Assembly: GCF_001591005.1 (NCBI RefSeq)
Contig: NZ_BCTY01000014.1
Span: 1-64,000, forward strand
Origin: Sphingomonas sanguinis NBRC 13937
GTDB taxonomy: Bacteria; Pseudomonadota; Alphaproteobacteria; Sphingomonadales; Sphingomonadaceae
DNA length: 64,000 bases
Direction: 5' to 3'
In this document: piece by piece, positions 8,791 to 17,068 of the stretch
Layout of the letters: every line of letters starts with the position of its first letter
How positions within the stretch are numbered: the stretch's first letter is position 1
The notes under the pieces: model-generated
Database searches by the model: none
What the model saw: only the letters and a program-made list of their open reading frames with translations
What the model was told of the DNA's origin: nothing
Translations under genes and position numbers: made by a program

Positions 8791-9633
8791 TCAGGGCCGC
8801 AGCCGCTTCGCCGCCCAGGCGACATGATCGGCCATGAAGGTCGAGATGAAGTGATAGCTATGGTCATAGCCAGGCTGCATCCGCAGCGTCAGGGCAATTC
8901 CCGCCGTGTTGCACGCCTCGGCCAGCCATTCGGGACGCAGCTGCTCGGCCAGAAACTGGTCGGCATCGCCCTGGTCCACCAGCAGGTCGGGCACCCGCGC
9001 GCCATCTTCGATCAGCGCGACGGCATCCGCCTGACGCCAAGCCGCCCGGTCCTGGCCCAGATAGCCGCCCAACGCCTTCTCGCCCCACGGCACCCGGCCC
9101 GGCGCGACGATCGGCGCAAAGGCCGACACACTGCGGAAACGATTGGGGTTGCGAAGCCCGATGGTCAGCGCGCCGTGACCGCCCATTGAATGGCCGGTGA
9201 TGCCTTGCGCGACCATATCGGCGACCGGGAAATGCTCAGCGATCAGCGCGGGCAGTTCCTGCTCGATATAGGTCCGCATCTGGAAGTGCTTCGCCCAGGG
9301 CTCCTCCGTCGCATCGACATAGAAGCCCGCGCCCTGCCCCATGTCATAGGCATCGTCATTGGCGACGCCCTCTCCGCGCGGCGAGGTGTCGGGCGCGATG
9401 AAGATCACCCGGTGTTCGGCGCACGGGCCCCGATACTCGCCCTTGTCGGTGACATTGGCATGGGTGCAGGTCAGGCCCGACAGATACCATAGGACGGGCA
9501 GCGTCTCCCCCTCCTCATGCTCCGGCACGAAGACCGAGAAGGTCATGCGCGTGCCCGTCGCGCTGCTCTGATGCGCATAGACGCCCTGCACGCCGCCATG
9601 CGCCTTGGAGGTCGAAATCGTCTCGATCGTCAT
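8791..9633 (-). CDS. fghA: S-formylglutathione hydrolase
   Basis: The 280-aa esterase D-type alpha/beta hydrolase releases formate and glutathione from S-formylglutathione, the last step of glutathione-dependent formaldehyde oxidation. The nucleophile serine is in GITGHSMGGHGAL near residue 145. VLWYLSGLTCTHANVTDKG and FIAPDTSPRG are family hallmarks, and the catalytic His is in PGYDHSYHFIS near the C-terminus. It is the last gene of the frmA operon, and its start overlaps the purU stop by ATGA. Confidence 0.95.
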   Translation of the reverse strand: MTIETISTSKAHGGVQGVYAHQSSATGTRMTFSVFVPEHEEGETLPVLWYLSGLTCTHANVTDKGEYRGPCAEHRVIFIAPDTSPRGEGVANDDAYDMGQGAGFYVDATEEPWAKHFQMRTYIEQELPALIAEHFPVADMVAQGITGHSMGGHGALTIGLRNPNRFRSVSAFAPIVAPGRVPWGEKALGGYLGQDRAAWRQADAVALIEDGARVPDLLVDQGDADQFLAEQLRPEWLAEACNTAGIALTLRMQPGYDHSYHFISTFMADHVAWAAKRLRP

Positions 9634-10493
9634 CGGAACACCACCGTCCGGTTGTCATTGAGGAAAACCCGCCGTTCGCCCACCCAGGCGACGGCGCGGG
9701 CCAGAACCTGCGCCTCGATATCGCGGCCGATGCGGATCAGGTCGTCGACGCTGGCGCGGTGATCCACGCGCTCGACCGCCTGTTCGATGATCGGCCCTTC
9801 ATCGAGGTCAGCGGTCACGAAATGCGCGGTCGCGCCGATCAGCTTGACGCCGCGCGCGTGCGCCCGGTGATAGGGCTGCGCGCCCTTGAAGCCGGGCAGG
9901 AAGCTGTGATGGATGTTGATGCACCGCCCCGGAAGGGCCGCGACCAGCCGCTCGCCCAGCACCTGCATATAGCGGGCGAGGACGAGGTAATCGGCCTTGG
10001 TGCTCTCCATCAGCGCGAGCACCGCCGCTTCCTGTTCGGCGCGATTGCCGTTGTCGACCGGCAAGTGATGCCAGGGCAGGCCATGCCATTCGACCAGTGG
10101 GCGCAAGGAGTCGTGGTTGGACACGACCCCGACGATCTCGACCGGCAGCGTGTTGGTCCGCCAGCGATGGAGCAGGTCATTCAGGCAATGCGAGCCTTTG
10201 GACACCGCGATCAGCATCCGGGGCCGCTCGGTCGCGGGCGCGACATGCCAGTCGAAGCCGAAGCGCGCAGCAGGCTCGGCCAGCGCCGCCCTCACCCCGT
10301 CGACCGAGGCGGGGAACCGCGCACCCTGGCCGGTGAAGACGATGCGCAGGAAGAAGCGCCCCGTCTCCAGATCGGCATATTGCTGGCTGTCGAGGATGAA
10401 GCCGTCGATCCCCGCCAGCGCGCCCGACACGGCGGCAACGATGCCGACCCGGTCCTGGCAGGCCAGCGTCAGGATATAGCCGCTGCCGCTCAC
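9630..10493 (-). CDS. purU: Formyltetrahydrofolate deformylase
   Basis: The 287-aa protein from GTG at 10493 has an N-terminal ACT domain (about residues 5-75, YILTLACQDRVGIVAAVSG) and a formyltransferase-type hydrolase domain with RMLIAVSKGSHCLNDLL, the catalytic-loop HSFLPGFKGAQPYHRAH, and VTADLDEGPIIEQ. It hydrolyses 10-formyl-THF to THF and formate. The GTG overlaps the VOC gene stop (GTGA). Its place inside a formaldehyde-oxidation operon links the folate C1 pool to formate release. The frame is open upstream to 10532, but those residues do not look like PurU. Confidence 0.92.
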   Translation of the reverse strand: MSGSGYILTLACQDRVGIVAAVSGALAGIDGFILDSQQYADLETGRFFLRIVFTGQGARFPASVDGVRAALAEPAARFGFDWHVAPATERPRMLIAVSKGSHCLNDLLHRWRTNTLPVEIVGVVSNHDSLRPLVEWHGLPWHHLPVDNGNRAEQEAAVLALMESTKADYLVLARYMQVLGERLVAALPGRCINIHHSFLPGFKGAQPYHRAHARGVKLIGATAHFVTADLDEGPIIEQAVERVDHRASVDDLIRIGRDIEAQVLARAVAWVGERRVFLNDNRTVVFR

Positions 10494-10885
10494 GCCGCCG
10501 GTGCGGGGGCAGGCAGGCGACAGCCCAGGCACAGCTTGTTGCCGTCCGGGTCGCGCAGATAGCCCAGATAAGCGGGGCCCAGGCCGGTATTGCGCTCGCC
10601 GACCGGCCCCTCGATCGCGGTGCCGCCGTTAGCAGCCCCTGCCGCATGCGCGACCTCCACCTGTGCGGGATCGGTCGCGCCCAGGCCGATGGTGCCGCCA
10701 TTGGCATGGGTCGCCGGCTCACCGTCGATCGGGCGGGTGACGATGAAGACCGCGCCATTGTGCCGGTAGAGAAGGCGTTCGCCCGCCTCCATCCCCGGCT
10801 GGCCACCGAGCGCGCCGAACAACGCGTCGTAAAAGGCCTTGGACCGCGCGATGTCGTTCGATCCGACCATGATATGGGTGTACAT
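10490..10885 (-). CDS. VOC (glyoxalase/bleomycin) superfamily protein, copy 2
   Basis: The 131-aa single-domain VOC protein starts at MYTHIMVGSNDIARSKAFYD and ends GPAYLGYLRDPDGNKLCLGC followed by a Pro/Ala tail. It closely resembles the next gene upstream: both share the opening pattern, RP/KPI-GEPATxANGGT, GGTAIE-P-G and YLRDPxGNKLC. They look like a tandem duplication. Stop/start overlaps join it to both neighbours (TGATG, GTGA). The substrate is unknown; the operon suggests a role around formaldehyde or a glutathione adduct, but this is inference. Confidence 0.82.
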   Translation of the reverse strand: MYTHIMVGSNDIARSKAFYDALFGALGGQPGMEAGERLLYRHNGAVFIVTRPIDGEPATHANGGTIGLGATDPAQVEVAHAAGAANGGTAIEGPVGERNTGLGPAYLGYLRDPDGNKLCLGCRLPAPAPAA

Positions 10886-11271
10886 CAGTTCGCCTCCACC
10901 AGATGCCGGGCGCACAGCTTGTTGCCGGTCGGATCGCGCAAGTAAGCCAGATAGACCTTGCCGACAGGCACGTTGCGGATGCCAGGCGGGTCCTCGATCG
11001 CCGTGCCGCCATGGGCGAGGCCCGCCGCATACCAGGCATCGGCCTGCTCGGGTGAGGCCATCGCAAAGCCCAGCGTCCCACCATTGGCGTAAGTCGCAGG
11101 CTCGCCATTGATCGGCTTGGAGATCAGGAAGCGGCCGCCATTGTGGCTGTAGATCAGCCGCCCCAGCGGATCGACCACTCCCTCGGCCGCGCCCAGCACG
11201 CCCAAGGTCGCGTCATAGAAGCGCTTGGCCGCATCGATGTCGTCGGCGCCCAGCATGACATGGCTGAACAT
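10885..11271 (-). CDS. VOC (glyoxalase/bleomycin) superfamily protein, copy 1
   Basis: The 128-aa VOC protein starts at [20 protein letters not shown] and ends with VYLAYLRDPTGNKLCARHLVEAN. It is the sister of the downstream gene. His4 is kept in both copies; full metal ligation cannot be judged by eye. Its ATG overlaps the frmA stop (TGATG), so it is translationally coupled to formaldehyde dehydrogenase. Confidence 0.82.
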   Translation of the reverse strand: MFSHVMLGADDIDAAKRFYDATLGVLGAAEGVVDPLGRLIYSHNGGRFLISKPINGEPATYANGGTLGFAMASPEQADAWYAAGLAHGGTAIEDPPGIRNVPVGKVYLAYLRDPTGNKLCARHLVEAN

Positions 11272-12383
11272 CAGAAAATCACCACACTGCGGATGCTCTC
11301 GCCCGCATGCATCAGGTCGAAGCCCTTGTTGATCTCCTCCAGCGTCAGGCGATGAGTAATCATCGGGTCGATCTGGATCTTGCCATTCATATACCAGTCG
11401 ACGATCTTGGGCGTGTCGGTCCGCCCGCGCGCACCGCCGAACGCGGTGCCGCGCCAGTTGCGGCCCGTGACCAGCTGGAACGGCCGGGTGCTGATCTCCT
11501 TGCCCGCCTCGGCCACGCCGATAATGATCGAGGTGCCCCAGCCACGATGGCAGGATTCCAGAGCGGTGCGCATCACCTCGGTATTGCCGGTCGCGTCGAA
11601 GCTGTAATCTGCGCCGCCGTCCGTCAGTTCGAGGATCTTCGCGATCGTCTCCTCGCGGCTCAGCCCCTTGGAATTGAGGAAGTGAGTCATGCCGAAACGA
11701 CGGCCCCATTCCTCGCGGTCGGGGTTGATGTCGACGCCGATGATCCGCCCAGCGCCCGCCAGCTTCGCGCCCTGAATGACGTTCAGGCCGATGCCGCCCA
11801 GGCCGAAGACGACGATATTCTCGCCCGGCTGCACCTTGGCGGTGTTGACCACCGCGCCCACGCCCGTCGTCACGCCGCAGCCGATATAACAGCTGGTGTC
11901 GAACGGCGCGTCCTCACGAATCTTGGCGACCGCGATCTCGGGGAGAACGGTGAAGTTCGAGAAGGTCGAGCAGCCCATATAATGGAAGATCGGCTGGCCC
12001 TTGTAGCTGAAGCGGGTCGTGCCGTCGGGCATCAGGCCCTTGCCCTGGGTCGCGCGGATCGCGGTGCACAGGTTCGTCTTGCCCGACAGGCACGACTTAC
12101 ACTGGCGGCATTCGGGGGTATAGAGCGGGATGACATGGTCGCCCGGCACCACGGACGTCACACCCGCGCCGACTTCGCGCACGATGCCGCAGCCTTCATG
12201 GCCCAGCACGCTGGGGAAGATGCCCTCGCTGTCCAGGCCATCGAGCGTATAGGCGTCGGTGTGGCAGATGCCGGTCGCCATGATCTCGACCAGGACCTCA
12301 CCGGCCTTGGGGCCTTCCAGATCGAGTTCGACGATTTCGAGAGGCTTCTTGGCTTCAAAGGCGACGGCGGCGCGGGTCTTCAT
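11271..12383 (-). CDS. frmA: S-(hydroxymethyl)glutathione dehydrogenase (class III ADH)
   Basis: The 370-aa zinc alcohol dehydrogenase oxidises the formaldehyde-glutathione adduct with NAD+. Visible features are the catalytic zinc region [15 protein letters not shown] and LGHEGCGIV, the structural zinc cysteines in [18 protein letters not shown], the NAD loop [19 protein letters not shown], and [18 protein letters not shown] typical of class III. It heads the operon frmA-VOC-VOC-purU-fghA. The ATG at 12383 gives the standard family length. Confidence 0.96.
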   Translation of the reverse strand: MKTRAAVAFEAKKPLEIVELDLEGPKAGEVLVEIMATGICHTDAYTLDGLDSEGIFPSVLGHEGCGIVREVGAGVTSVVPGDHVIPLYTPECRQCKSCLSGKTNLCTAIRATQGKGLMPDGTTRFSYKGQPIFHYMGCSTFSNFTVLPEIAVAKIREDAPFDTSCYIGCGVTTGVGAVVNTAKVQPGENIVVFGLGGIGLNVIQGAKLAGAGRIIGVDINPDREEWGRRFGMTHFLNSKGLSREETIAKILELTDGGADYSFDATGNTEVMRTALESCHRGWGTSIIIGVAEAGKEISTRPFQLVTGRNWRGTAFGGARGRTDTPKIVDWYMNGKIQIDPMITHRLTLEEINKGFDLMHAGESIRSVVIF

Positions 12384-12494
12384 GGGTTCCTGTCTCCTTG
12401 GGCTTCGGGCGCCCTGATGCCCCGAGGCGAGCGCTGGTGCAACCAATGAACGCGACGGGGGATTGATGCCGATCACAACCCCAGGAGAGCGACG

Positions 12495-12698
12495 ATGACC
12501 GAGTTCAAAAAAGGCGATCATGTCGAATGGAACAGCCATGGCGGCACGGCCGAGGGCAAGGTCGTCAAGAAGCAGACCAGCGACACGACCATCAAGGGCC
12601 ATACCGTCCGCGCATCGAAGGATGAGCCGCAATACATAGTAGAGAGTGACAATGGCGGAAAGGCGGCGCACAAGGCGGACGCGCTTAAGAAGGCGTGA
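12495..12698 (+). CDS. DUF2945 (HVA1 Tudor-like) small protein
   Basis: The 67-aa basic protein begins [20 protein letters not shown] and continues [19 protein letters not shown] to [10 protein letters not shown], the compact beta-fold pattern of DUF2945. The function of these proteins in bacteria is not established. A ribosome binding site (CAGGAGA) precedes the ATG. It is transcribed away from frmA, with a SWIB-domain gene 56 bp downstream, and may form a pair with it. Confidence 0.85.
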   Translation: MTEFKKGDHVEWNSHGGTAEGKVVKKQTSDTTIKGHTVRASKDEPQYIVESDNGGKAAHKADALKKA

Positions 12699-12754
12699 TT
12701 CACGCGCGACCCACCGAACGGTCGGGGCGCAGAAGGATTAAGGGAAGGAATAAC

Positions 12755-13015
12755 ATGGCCACCGCAACCACGGGCACCGGCATCCACGCACCGGTTCAGC
12801 CGTCCGAGGAACTGGGCGCGATCGTCGGCAACGAGAAGCTGCCGCGTAGCCAGGTCATCAGCAAGGTGTGGGATTACATCAAGGCCAACAACCTGCAGAA
12901 CCCCGAGAACAAGCGGGAAATCCTGGCCGACGACAAGCTGAAGAAGGTGTTCGGCAAGGACAAGTGCACCATGTTCGAGATGAACAAGTTCATCTCGGCA
13001 CACCTGAAGAAGTAA
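12755..13015 (+). CDS. SWIB/MDM2-domain small protein
   Basis: The 86-aa protein is almost entirely one SWIB domain: PSEELGAIVGNEKLPRSQV, then KVWDYIKANNLQNPENKR and KDKCTMFEMNKFISAHLKK. In eukaryotes this domain belongs to chromatin remodelling and MDM2 proteins. Stand-alone bacterial forms occur in chlamydiae and many alphaproteobacteria, with a proposed but unproven role in DNA topology or condensation. The ATG at 12755 follows AGGGAAGGA; an upstream in-frame start would read through non-conserved residues. Confidence 0.88.
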   Translation: MATATTGTGIHAPVQPSEELGAIVGNEKLPRSQVISKVWDYIKANNLQNPENKREILADDKLKKVFGKDKCTMFEMNKFISAHLKK

Positions 13016-13072
13016 TCTTCTCCGGCGCTCCGGCCACCGTGCCGGGGCGCTACCTTCGCCGTCCGCGCGCCG

Positions 13073-13492
13073 TTATCGCAGGTCCAGGACCAGCGGCTTG
13101 CGTGTGGACGGTGTCGGGGCCGGGCTCGGTGACCTAGCCTTGCCCTGCGCCGCGGCCGGTGTCGGCGTCGCTGCCGGTTTGACTGGCGTGTCCCCGCCTG
13201 TATCGATCCTGGCCGCCTCGATTTGGGTCAGACGCTGCTCGACCAGATGCGCGTCGAGCAATTTGCGATCGGCCTGCATCGTGGCCACCTGCGCCTCCAG
13301 CGCCGATAGACGCTGTTCCAGCATCTTCACCCGGACTTGATCTTCGGTCTGGGCAACCATCTCCTTCGCCGCCTTTTCCTGCCGCGCCTGCTCCTGCGCA
13401 TCGGCATCGGCCAGCCGCGCGTCGGCGCTGCCGCGTTGGTCGCAGGCGGTGAGTGCGAGGGTCAGCAACAAAAGGGAAACGGCACGGCGCAT
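13073..13492 (-). CDS. Putative lipoprotein with coiled coil
   Basis: The 139-aa protein starts MRRAVSLLLLTLALTACDQ, a lipoprotein signal with lipobox LTAC. Next comes an Ala/Glu/Gln-rich segment (about 25-90) predicted to be coiled coil (VRVKMLEQRLSALEAQVATM), then a Pro/Ala/Thr linker and KPLVLDLR at the end. I do not recognise a family. It is probably anchored in the envelope. Confidence 0.7.
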   Translation of the reverse strand: MRRAVSLLLLTLALTACDQRGSADARLADADAQEQARQEKAAKEMVAQTEDQVRVKMLEQRLSALEAQVATMQADRKLLDAHLVEQRLTQIEAARIDTGGDTPVKPAATPTPAAAQGKARSPSPAPTPSTRKPLVLDLR

Positions 13493-13512
13493 GAACGGTC
13501 TCTGTTCCAAAA

Positions 13513-13652
13513 ATTCCTCCCCTGTAAGGGGAGGGGGACCGCCGCGAAGCGGTGGTGGAGGGGTGTAACCGCCCGCAATGGAGCCATCACTAGCCGTGAC
13601 ACCCCTCCGTCAAGCCTTTGGCTTGCCCCCTCCCCGTTCCGGGGAGGACTTA
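13513..13652. repeat. Composite palindromic element, copy A
   Basis: This gap is filled by stacked inverted repeats: CCTCCCCTGTAAGGGGAGG, then ACCGCCGCGAAGCGGT followed by GGTGGAGGGG, a short spacer, CCCCTCCGTCAAGC with GCTTGCCCCCTCCCC, and CCCCGTTCCGGGG. The same modules appear in reverse order and orientation at 14814-14942. The two copies flank xthA and erpA. Confidence 0.75.
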
Positions 13653-14426
13653 TCAGTCCCGCAGCTTCACCCAGGTCGGCGCATGATCGCTGGCCTTTTC
13701 GCGCCCGCGATAGCTCTTGTCGACGCCCGCATCGACCAGCCGGTCGGCGGCCTGCGGGCTGAGCAGCAGATGGTCGATGCGGAAGCCGTCATTGCGCTCC
13801 CATCCACCCGCACGGTAATCCCAATAGGTCCACACGCCGCCCTTGGGCGCGCGCGTCCGCAGCGAGTCCGTCCATCCTTGCGCCAGCAACCGGCGATACG
13901 CCGCACGGCTCTCCGGCTGCATCAGCGCGTCACTCGCCATCGCAGGCACCGAGAAGGTGTCATCGTCATTGGGCGTGACATTATAGTCCCCGGCCAGCAC
14001 GGCAGGCACTTCCTCGGCCAGCAATTCGCGCGCGCGCGTCGCCAGCCGCTCCATCCAGCGGAGCTTGTAATCGAATTTCGGCCCCGGCTGGGGATTGCCA
14101 TTGGGGAGATAGAGTGAGGCGACGACCAAGCCGTTCACCTCGCATTCGAGATAGCGGCTATGCTCGTCCTCCTCCTCGCCCGCCAGGCCACGCTGACGCT
14201 CGACCGGCTGGGTGCCGCGCGCAAGGACGGCGACGCCGTTCCAGCTCTTCTGGCCATGCCAAACCGCGCCATAACCGGCCGCTTCTATGTCTTTGACCGG
14301 AAAGGTCTCATCGCTGGCCTTCAGTTCCTGAAGGCAGACGATATCGGCATCCGCCTCGGCCAGATATTCGAGCAGGCGCGGAAGGCGGGCCTTGATCCCG
14401 TTGACGTTGTACGTGGTGATCTTCAC
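13653..14426 (-). CDS. xthA: Exodeoxyribonuclease III (AP endonuclease)
   Basis: The 257-aa Mg2+-dependent endo/exonuclease/phosphatase-family enzyme acts in base excision repair. It opens MKITTYNVNGIKARLPRLLEYL with the catalytic Asn. Other motifs are IVCLQELKASD (metal Glu), VASLYLPNGNP, VLAGDYNVTPND (catalytic Asp/Asn), and the C-terminal FRIDHLLLSP and SDHAPTWVKL with the catalytic His. The length is standard. It lies 1 bp downstream of erpA, so the two are likely cotranscribed. Confidence 0.95.
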   Translation of the reverse strand: MKITTYNVNGIKARLPRLLEYLAEADADIVCLQELKASDETFPVKDIEAAGYGAVWHGQKSWNGVAVLARGTQPVERQRGLAGEEEDEHSRYLECEVNGLVVASLYLPNGNPQPGPKFDYKLRWMERLATRARELLAEEVPAVLAGDYNVTPNDDDTFSVPAMASDALMQPESRAAYRRLLAQGWTDSLRTRAPKGGVWTYWDYRAGGWERNDGFRIDHLLLSPQAADRLVDAGVDKSYRGREKASDHAPTWVKLRD

Positions 14427-14427
14427 G

Positions 14428-14766
14428 TCAGACCGAGAAGCTGGTGCCGCAACCGCAGCCCGAGGCCGCGTTGGGATTCTTCACCTGAAACGCCGCGCCG
14501 CCGAGCGATTCGACATAATCGACCTGCGCGCCGCGTACGAGGTCCAGGCTAATGCTATCGACGACGAGGCGGACGCCATCGGTCTGGGCGACGGCATCAT
14601 CCTCGGCGGGCGCATCGGCCAGACCGAACTTGTACTGGAAGCCCGAGCAACCGCCGCCTTCGACCGACAGGCGCAGGATGGCGGGCTTGTTCTGCCGCTC
14701 GGCGATCGCCGCGACACGCGCCGCGGCGGCCGGGGTCAGCGCGATTTCGGAAATGCTGGTGGCCAT
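14428..14766 (-). CDS. erpA: Iron-sulfur cluster insertion protein, ErpA/IscA family
   Basis: The 112-aa A-type carrier has the three invariant cysteines: one in EGGGCSGFQYKF near residue 39 and two in ASGCGCGTSFSV at the C-terminus. A-type proteins pass Fe-S clusters from scaffold to target enzymes. ErpA rather than IscA is chosen on general resemblance; the other name cannot be excluded. The ATG at 14766 gives the family length. Confidence 0.88.
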   Translation of the reverse strand: MATSISEIALTPAAAARVAAIAERQNKPAILRLSVEGGGCSGFQYKFGLADAPAEDDAVAQTDGVRLVVDSISLDLVRGAQVDYVESLGGAAFQVKNPNAASGCGCGTSFSV

Positions 14767-14813
14767 GATGTTCAGATAGGCGCGGGGGGCGAACGGGGCA
14801 ATCCCACCCATAT

Positions 14814-14942
14814 TATTCCTCCCCTGCAAGGGGAGGTGGCAGGCCGAAGGCCTGACGAAGGGGGCTTCCTCAAAGGGTGCGTCTGGCCGCCATCCCCCTC
14901 CACCGCTCTGCGAGCGGTCCCCCTCCCCGTGCCGGGGAGGAT
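14814..14942. repeat. Composite palindromic element, copy B (inverted relative to copy A)
   Basis: It contains CCTCCCCTGCAAGGGGAGG, then GGCAGGCCGAAGGCCTGACG with AAGGGGGC, a spacer, CCCCCTCCACCGCTCTGCGAGC with GGTCCCCCTCCCC, and GTGCCGGGGAGG. The inner modules are those of 13513-13652 read from the other strand. Confidence 0.75.
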
Positions 14943-14948
14943 CGAAAG

Positions 14949-15701
14949 TCAGTCCTGCGCGGCGGGGCCGTCGGAGGAGACGGGGATCTGGTGGATCGCA
15001 TGGTCCTGCGACGCGGTCAGATAGTCGCCGGTGGTCAGGAACGGCACCGGATTGACCGCGTGACCGTCCATGCGGACTTCGTAATGCAGGTGCGAGCCGG
15101 TCGAACGGCCGGTCGAACCCATCAGCGCGATCAGCTGGCCGCGCGTCACGCGGGCGCCGTCGGCGACCAGGATCTTCGACAAATGGCCATAGCGGGTCGC
15201 AATGCCCTTGCCATGGTTGATCTCGACCATGTTGCCATAGCCGCCCTGCCAGCTGGCATGATCGACGATGCCGTCGGCGGTGGCGTAGATGGGGGTACCG
15301 ACCGGGCCCGGAATATCGACCCCGGCATGCATCGCGGCGGTGCCGCGGAACGGGTCGGTGCGGATACCGAAATTGCTGGTGAACTGAAGCTTCTCGACCG
15401 GATGGACCGACGGGATCGCGATCACGCCATTGGGCCGCGCATCCATCTTCTTCCAGGTCTGGAACAGAGTGCGGAACTGCTGGTCGGTGCGCAGGTCGGC
15501 CGAGGCTTCGGCGCTGTTGGCGGGGATGAACTCGCCCCCGACCGAGCTCGGCTTGTGGGACGATGCCTTGGGAGCGGGCGGTGCCGGGGGTGCCGGGGCG
15601 GCGATCGCGGCCGGCGTGGTCATGCCGATGACGGCGACGGTGCAAAGGACGGATCGGACACGCGATACAATCGATTTACCCGAGAGTAGCAGTTGATTCA
15701 T
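14949..15701 (-). CDS. M23-family (LytM-type) murein peptidase
   Basis: The 250-aa form from ATG at 15701 has a signal-like N-terminus (hydrophobic VRSVLCTVAVIGMTTPAAIAA), a Pro-rich linker, and a C-terminal M23 domain: FGIRTDPFRGTAAMHAGVDI with the zinc His and Asp, GTPIYATADGIV, YGNMVEINHG, and the zinc motif STGSHLHYEVRMDG. M23 enzymes cut peptidoglycan cross-bridges or activate amidases, and the zinc ligands suggest an active enzyme. An alternative ATG at 15761 adds 20 residues. It stands apart from the dcw cluster. Confidence 0.88.
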   Translation of the reverse strand: MNQLLLSGKSIVSRVRSVLCTVAVIGMTTPAAIAAPAPPAPPAPKASSHKPSSVGGEFIPANSAEASADLRTDQQFRTLFQTWKKMDARPNGVIAIPSVHPVEKLQFTSNFGIRTDPFRGTAAMHAGVDIPGPVGTPIYATADGIVDHASWQGGYGNMVEINHGKGIATRYGHLSKILVADGARVTRGQLIALMGSTGRSTGSHLHYEVRMDGHAVNPVPFLTTGDYLTASQDHAIHQIPVSSDGPAAQD

Positions 15702-15788
15702 CGAACCCCGAACCCTTGTCGCCGAACGATCCCGCAGTCGGAAAAGCCCGGCTTCGTTCATCCTATGCTGTGTCGCAGCCCCACCGCG

Positions 15789-16613
15789 TTACAGACGGTC
15801 AGCTTGTGCCTTTATGGGTTCCATGTCCGCAAGGGGCTCATAGAAATCGCGCGTCAGACCGGCTGTCTCGCGCGCCGAAACGTTGAACGGTGGCTTAACG
15901 AGCCCCCGGAAATGGCGCCGGACCAGCATCTGCCACTGCTTGGCGGGTTCGATGTCATACCCGGCGGCGAGATATCCGAACCATTTCGCGCCGAATCCGA
16001 CATGCCGAATCTCGTCCGTATAAATGCGGTTGAGAATGCGCGCCGAGGTCTCGTCACCCCCTGCCCGGACACGCGCGACCGTCTCCGGCGTGACGTCGAG
16101 CCCCCTCGCCTCCAGCACCATCGGCACGACGGCAAGCCGCGCCATTGCGTCATGCGCGGTTTCCTCCGCCGATTCCCAGAGGCCCGCATGAGCGGGCAGT
16201 TCGCCATAGCCCGACCCCAGCGCCTTCAACCGCCGGTTCAGCACGGCAAAGTGCATCGCCTCATCCGCGCCGACCGAAATCCAGTCATCGACATAGCTGC
16301 GCGGGAACTGCCCTCCGAACCGCCCCGCCGCGTCAAAGGCCAGGTCGATCGCGGCAAACTCGATATGCGCCAGCGCGTGGAGCAGCGCGATCCGCCCCTT
16401 TTCCGAACCACCGCGCCCGCGCTTGGGCATCCGGTTGGGCGGCAGCAATTCGGGCCGCTCGGGCCGCCCCGGCGCATCGGGCATGGCAACATCGAAGTCA
16501 TGCGCCAGAGCGCCGCGACGCCAGGCGCGCGCCACCGCCCTCGCCCGCCGGACCTTGGCCAGCGGCTCGCTTTCGCGCAGCACCGCCGCACAGCCTTGCG
16601 CGATCGTCGTCAA
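15789..16613 (-). CDS. DUF455 ferritin-like domain protein
   Basis: The 274-aa protein from TTG at 16613 has the DUF455 pattern: RALHALAHIEFAAIDLAFD-like text near residue 95, DDWISVGADEAMHFAVLNRRL, RLAVVPMVLEARGLDVTP, and RILNRIYTDEIRHVGFGAKW. Repeated E and ExxH residues are those of a ferritin-like di-iron fold. Its function is uncharacterised. The TTG overlaps the TGA of the upstream peroxiredoxin (TTGA), which is why I prefer it to a much longer frame reaching 16781 with a low-complexity N-terminus. Confidence 0.8.
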   Translation of the reverse strand: MTTIAQGCAAVLRESEPLAKVRRARAVARAWRRGALAHDFDVAMPDAPGRPERPELLPPNRMPKRGRGGSEKGRIALLHALAHIEFAAIDLAFDAAGRFGGQFPRSYVDDWISVGADEAMHFAVLNRRLKALGSGYGELPAHAGLWESAEETAHDAMARLAVVPMVLEARGLDVTPETVARVRAGGDETSARILNRIYTDEIRHVGFGAKWFGYLAAGYDIEPAKQWQMLVRRHFRGLVKPPFNVSARETAGLTRDFYEPLADMEPIKAQADRL

Positions 16614-17065
16614 AGCGCGCGCGCCGCCTCCAGCACCGCTTGCGCGTGACCGGGAACCTTCACCTTGCGCCAGCTCCTGGCGAGCGTGCCGTCGCGGCCG
16701 AACAGGAAGGTCGCCCGCTCGATCCCCATATAGGTCTTGCCGTAGAGCTGCTTCTCGCCCCAGACGCCGAACGCCTCGCACGCCGCGCCCTCTTCGTCGC
16801 TGACCAGCTCGACGGTCAGCGCATGCTTCTCGCTGAACTTGCGGTGCTTGGCCGGGCTGTCCTTCGAGATGCCGATCACCCGTACGCCCGCATCGGTGAA
16901 CTCCCCGGCCAGCGCGGTGAAGTCCTGCGCCTCGCGCGTGCAGCCGCTCGTGTCGTCCTTGGGATAGAAATAGACGACCAGCGGCCCGGACAGATCGCCC
17001 AGCGCCAGCGGCTCGTCCTGCGCGGTCTTCACCGTCACCGCCGGAATCGCATCACCCTGTTCCAT
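16610..17065 (-). CDS. bcp: Thioredoxin-dependent thiol peroxidase (Bcp/PrxQ type)
   Basis: The 151-aa peroxiredoxin reduces hydroperoxides. The peroxidatic cysteine is in FYPKDDTSGCTREAQDF near residue 47. In many Bcp/PrxQ proteins a resolving cysteine lies five residues later; here that position is Gln (CTREAQDF). Another cysteine (EEGAACEAFGVW) occurs near residue 85. The gene lies 3 bp after glnE with its ribosome binding site (GGAGAA) in the glnE tail. Confidence 0.93.
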   Translation of the reverse strand: MEQGDAIPAVTVKTAQDEPLALGDLSGPLVVYFYPKDDTSGCTREAQDFTALAGEFTDAGVRVIGISKDSPAKHRKFSEKHALTVELVSDEEGAACEAFGVWGEKQLYGKTYMGIERATFLFGRDGTLARSWRKVKVPGHAQAVLEAARAL

Positions 17066-17068
17066 CGC

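Noticed and set aside
13023-13053. GC-rich hairpin after the SWIB gene as a terminator
   Set aside because: The stem is present, but no T-run follows on either strand.
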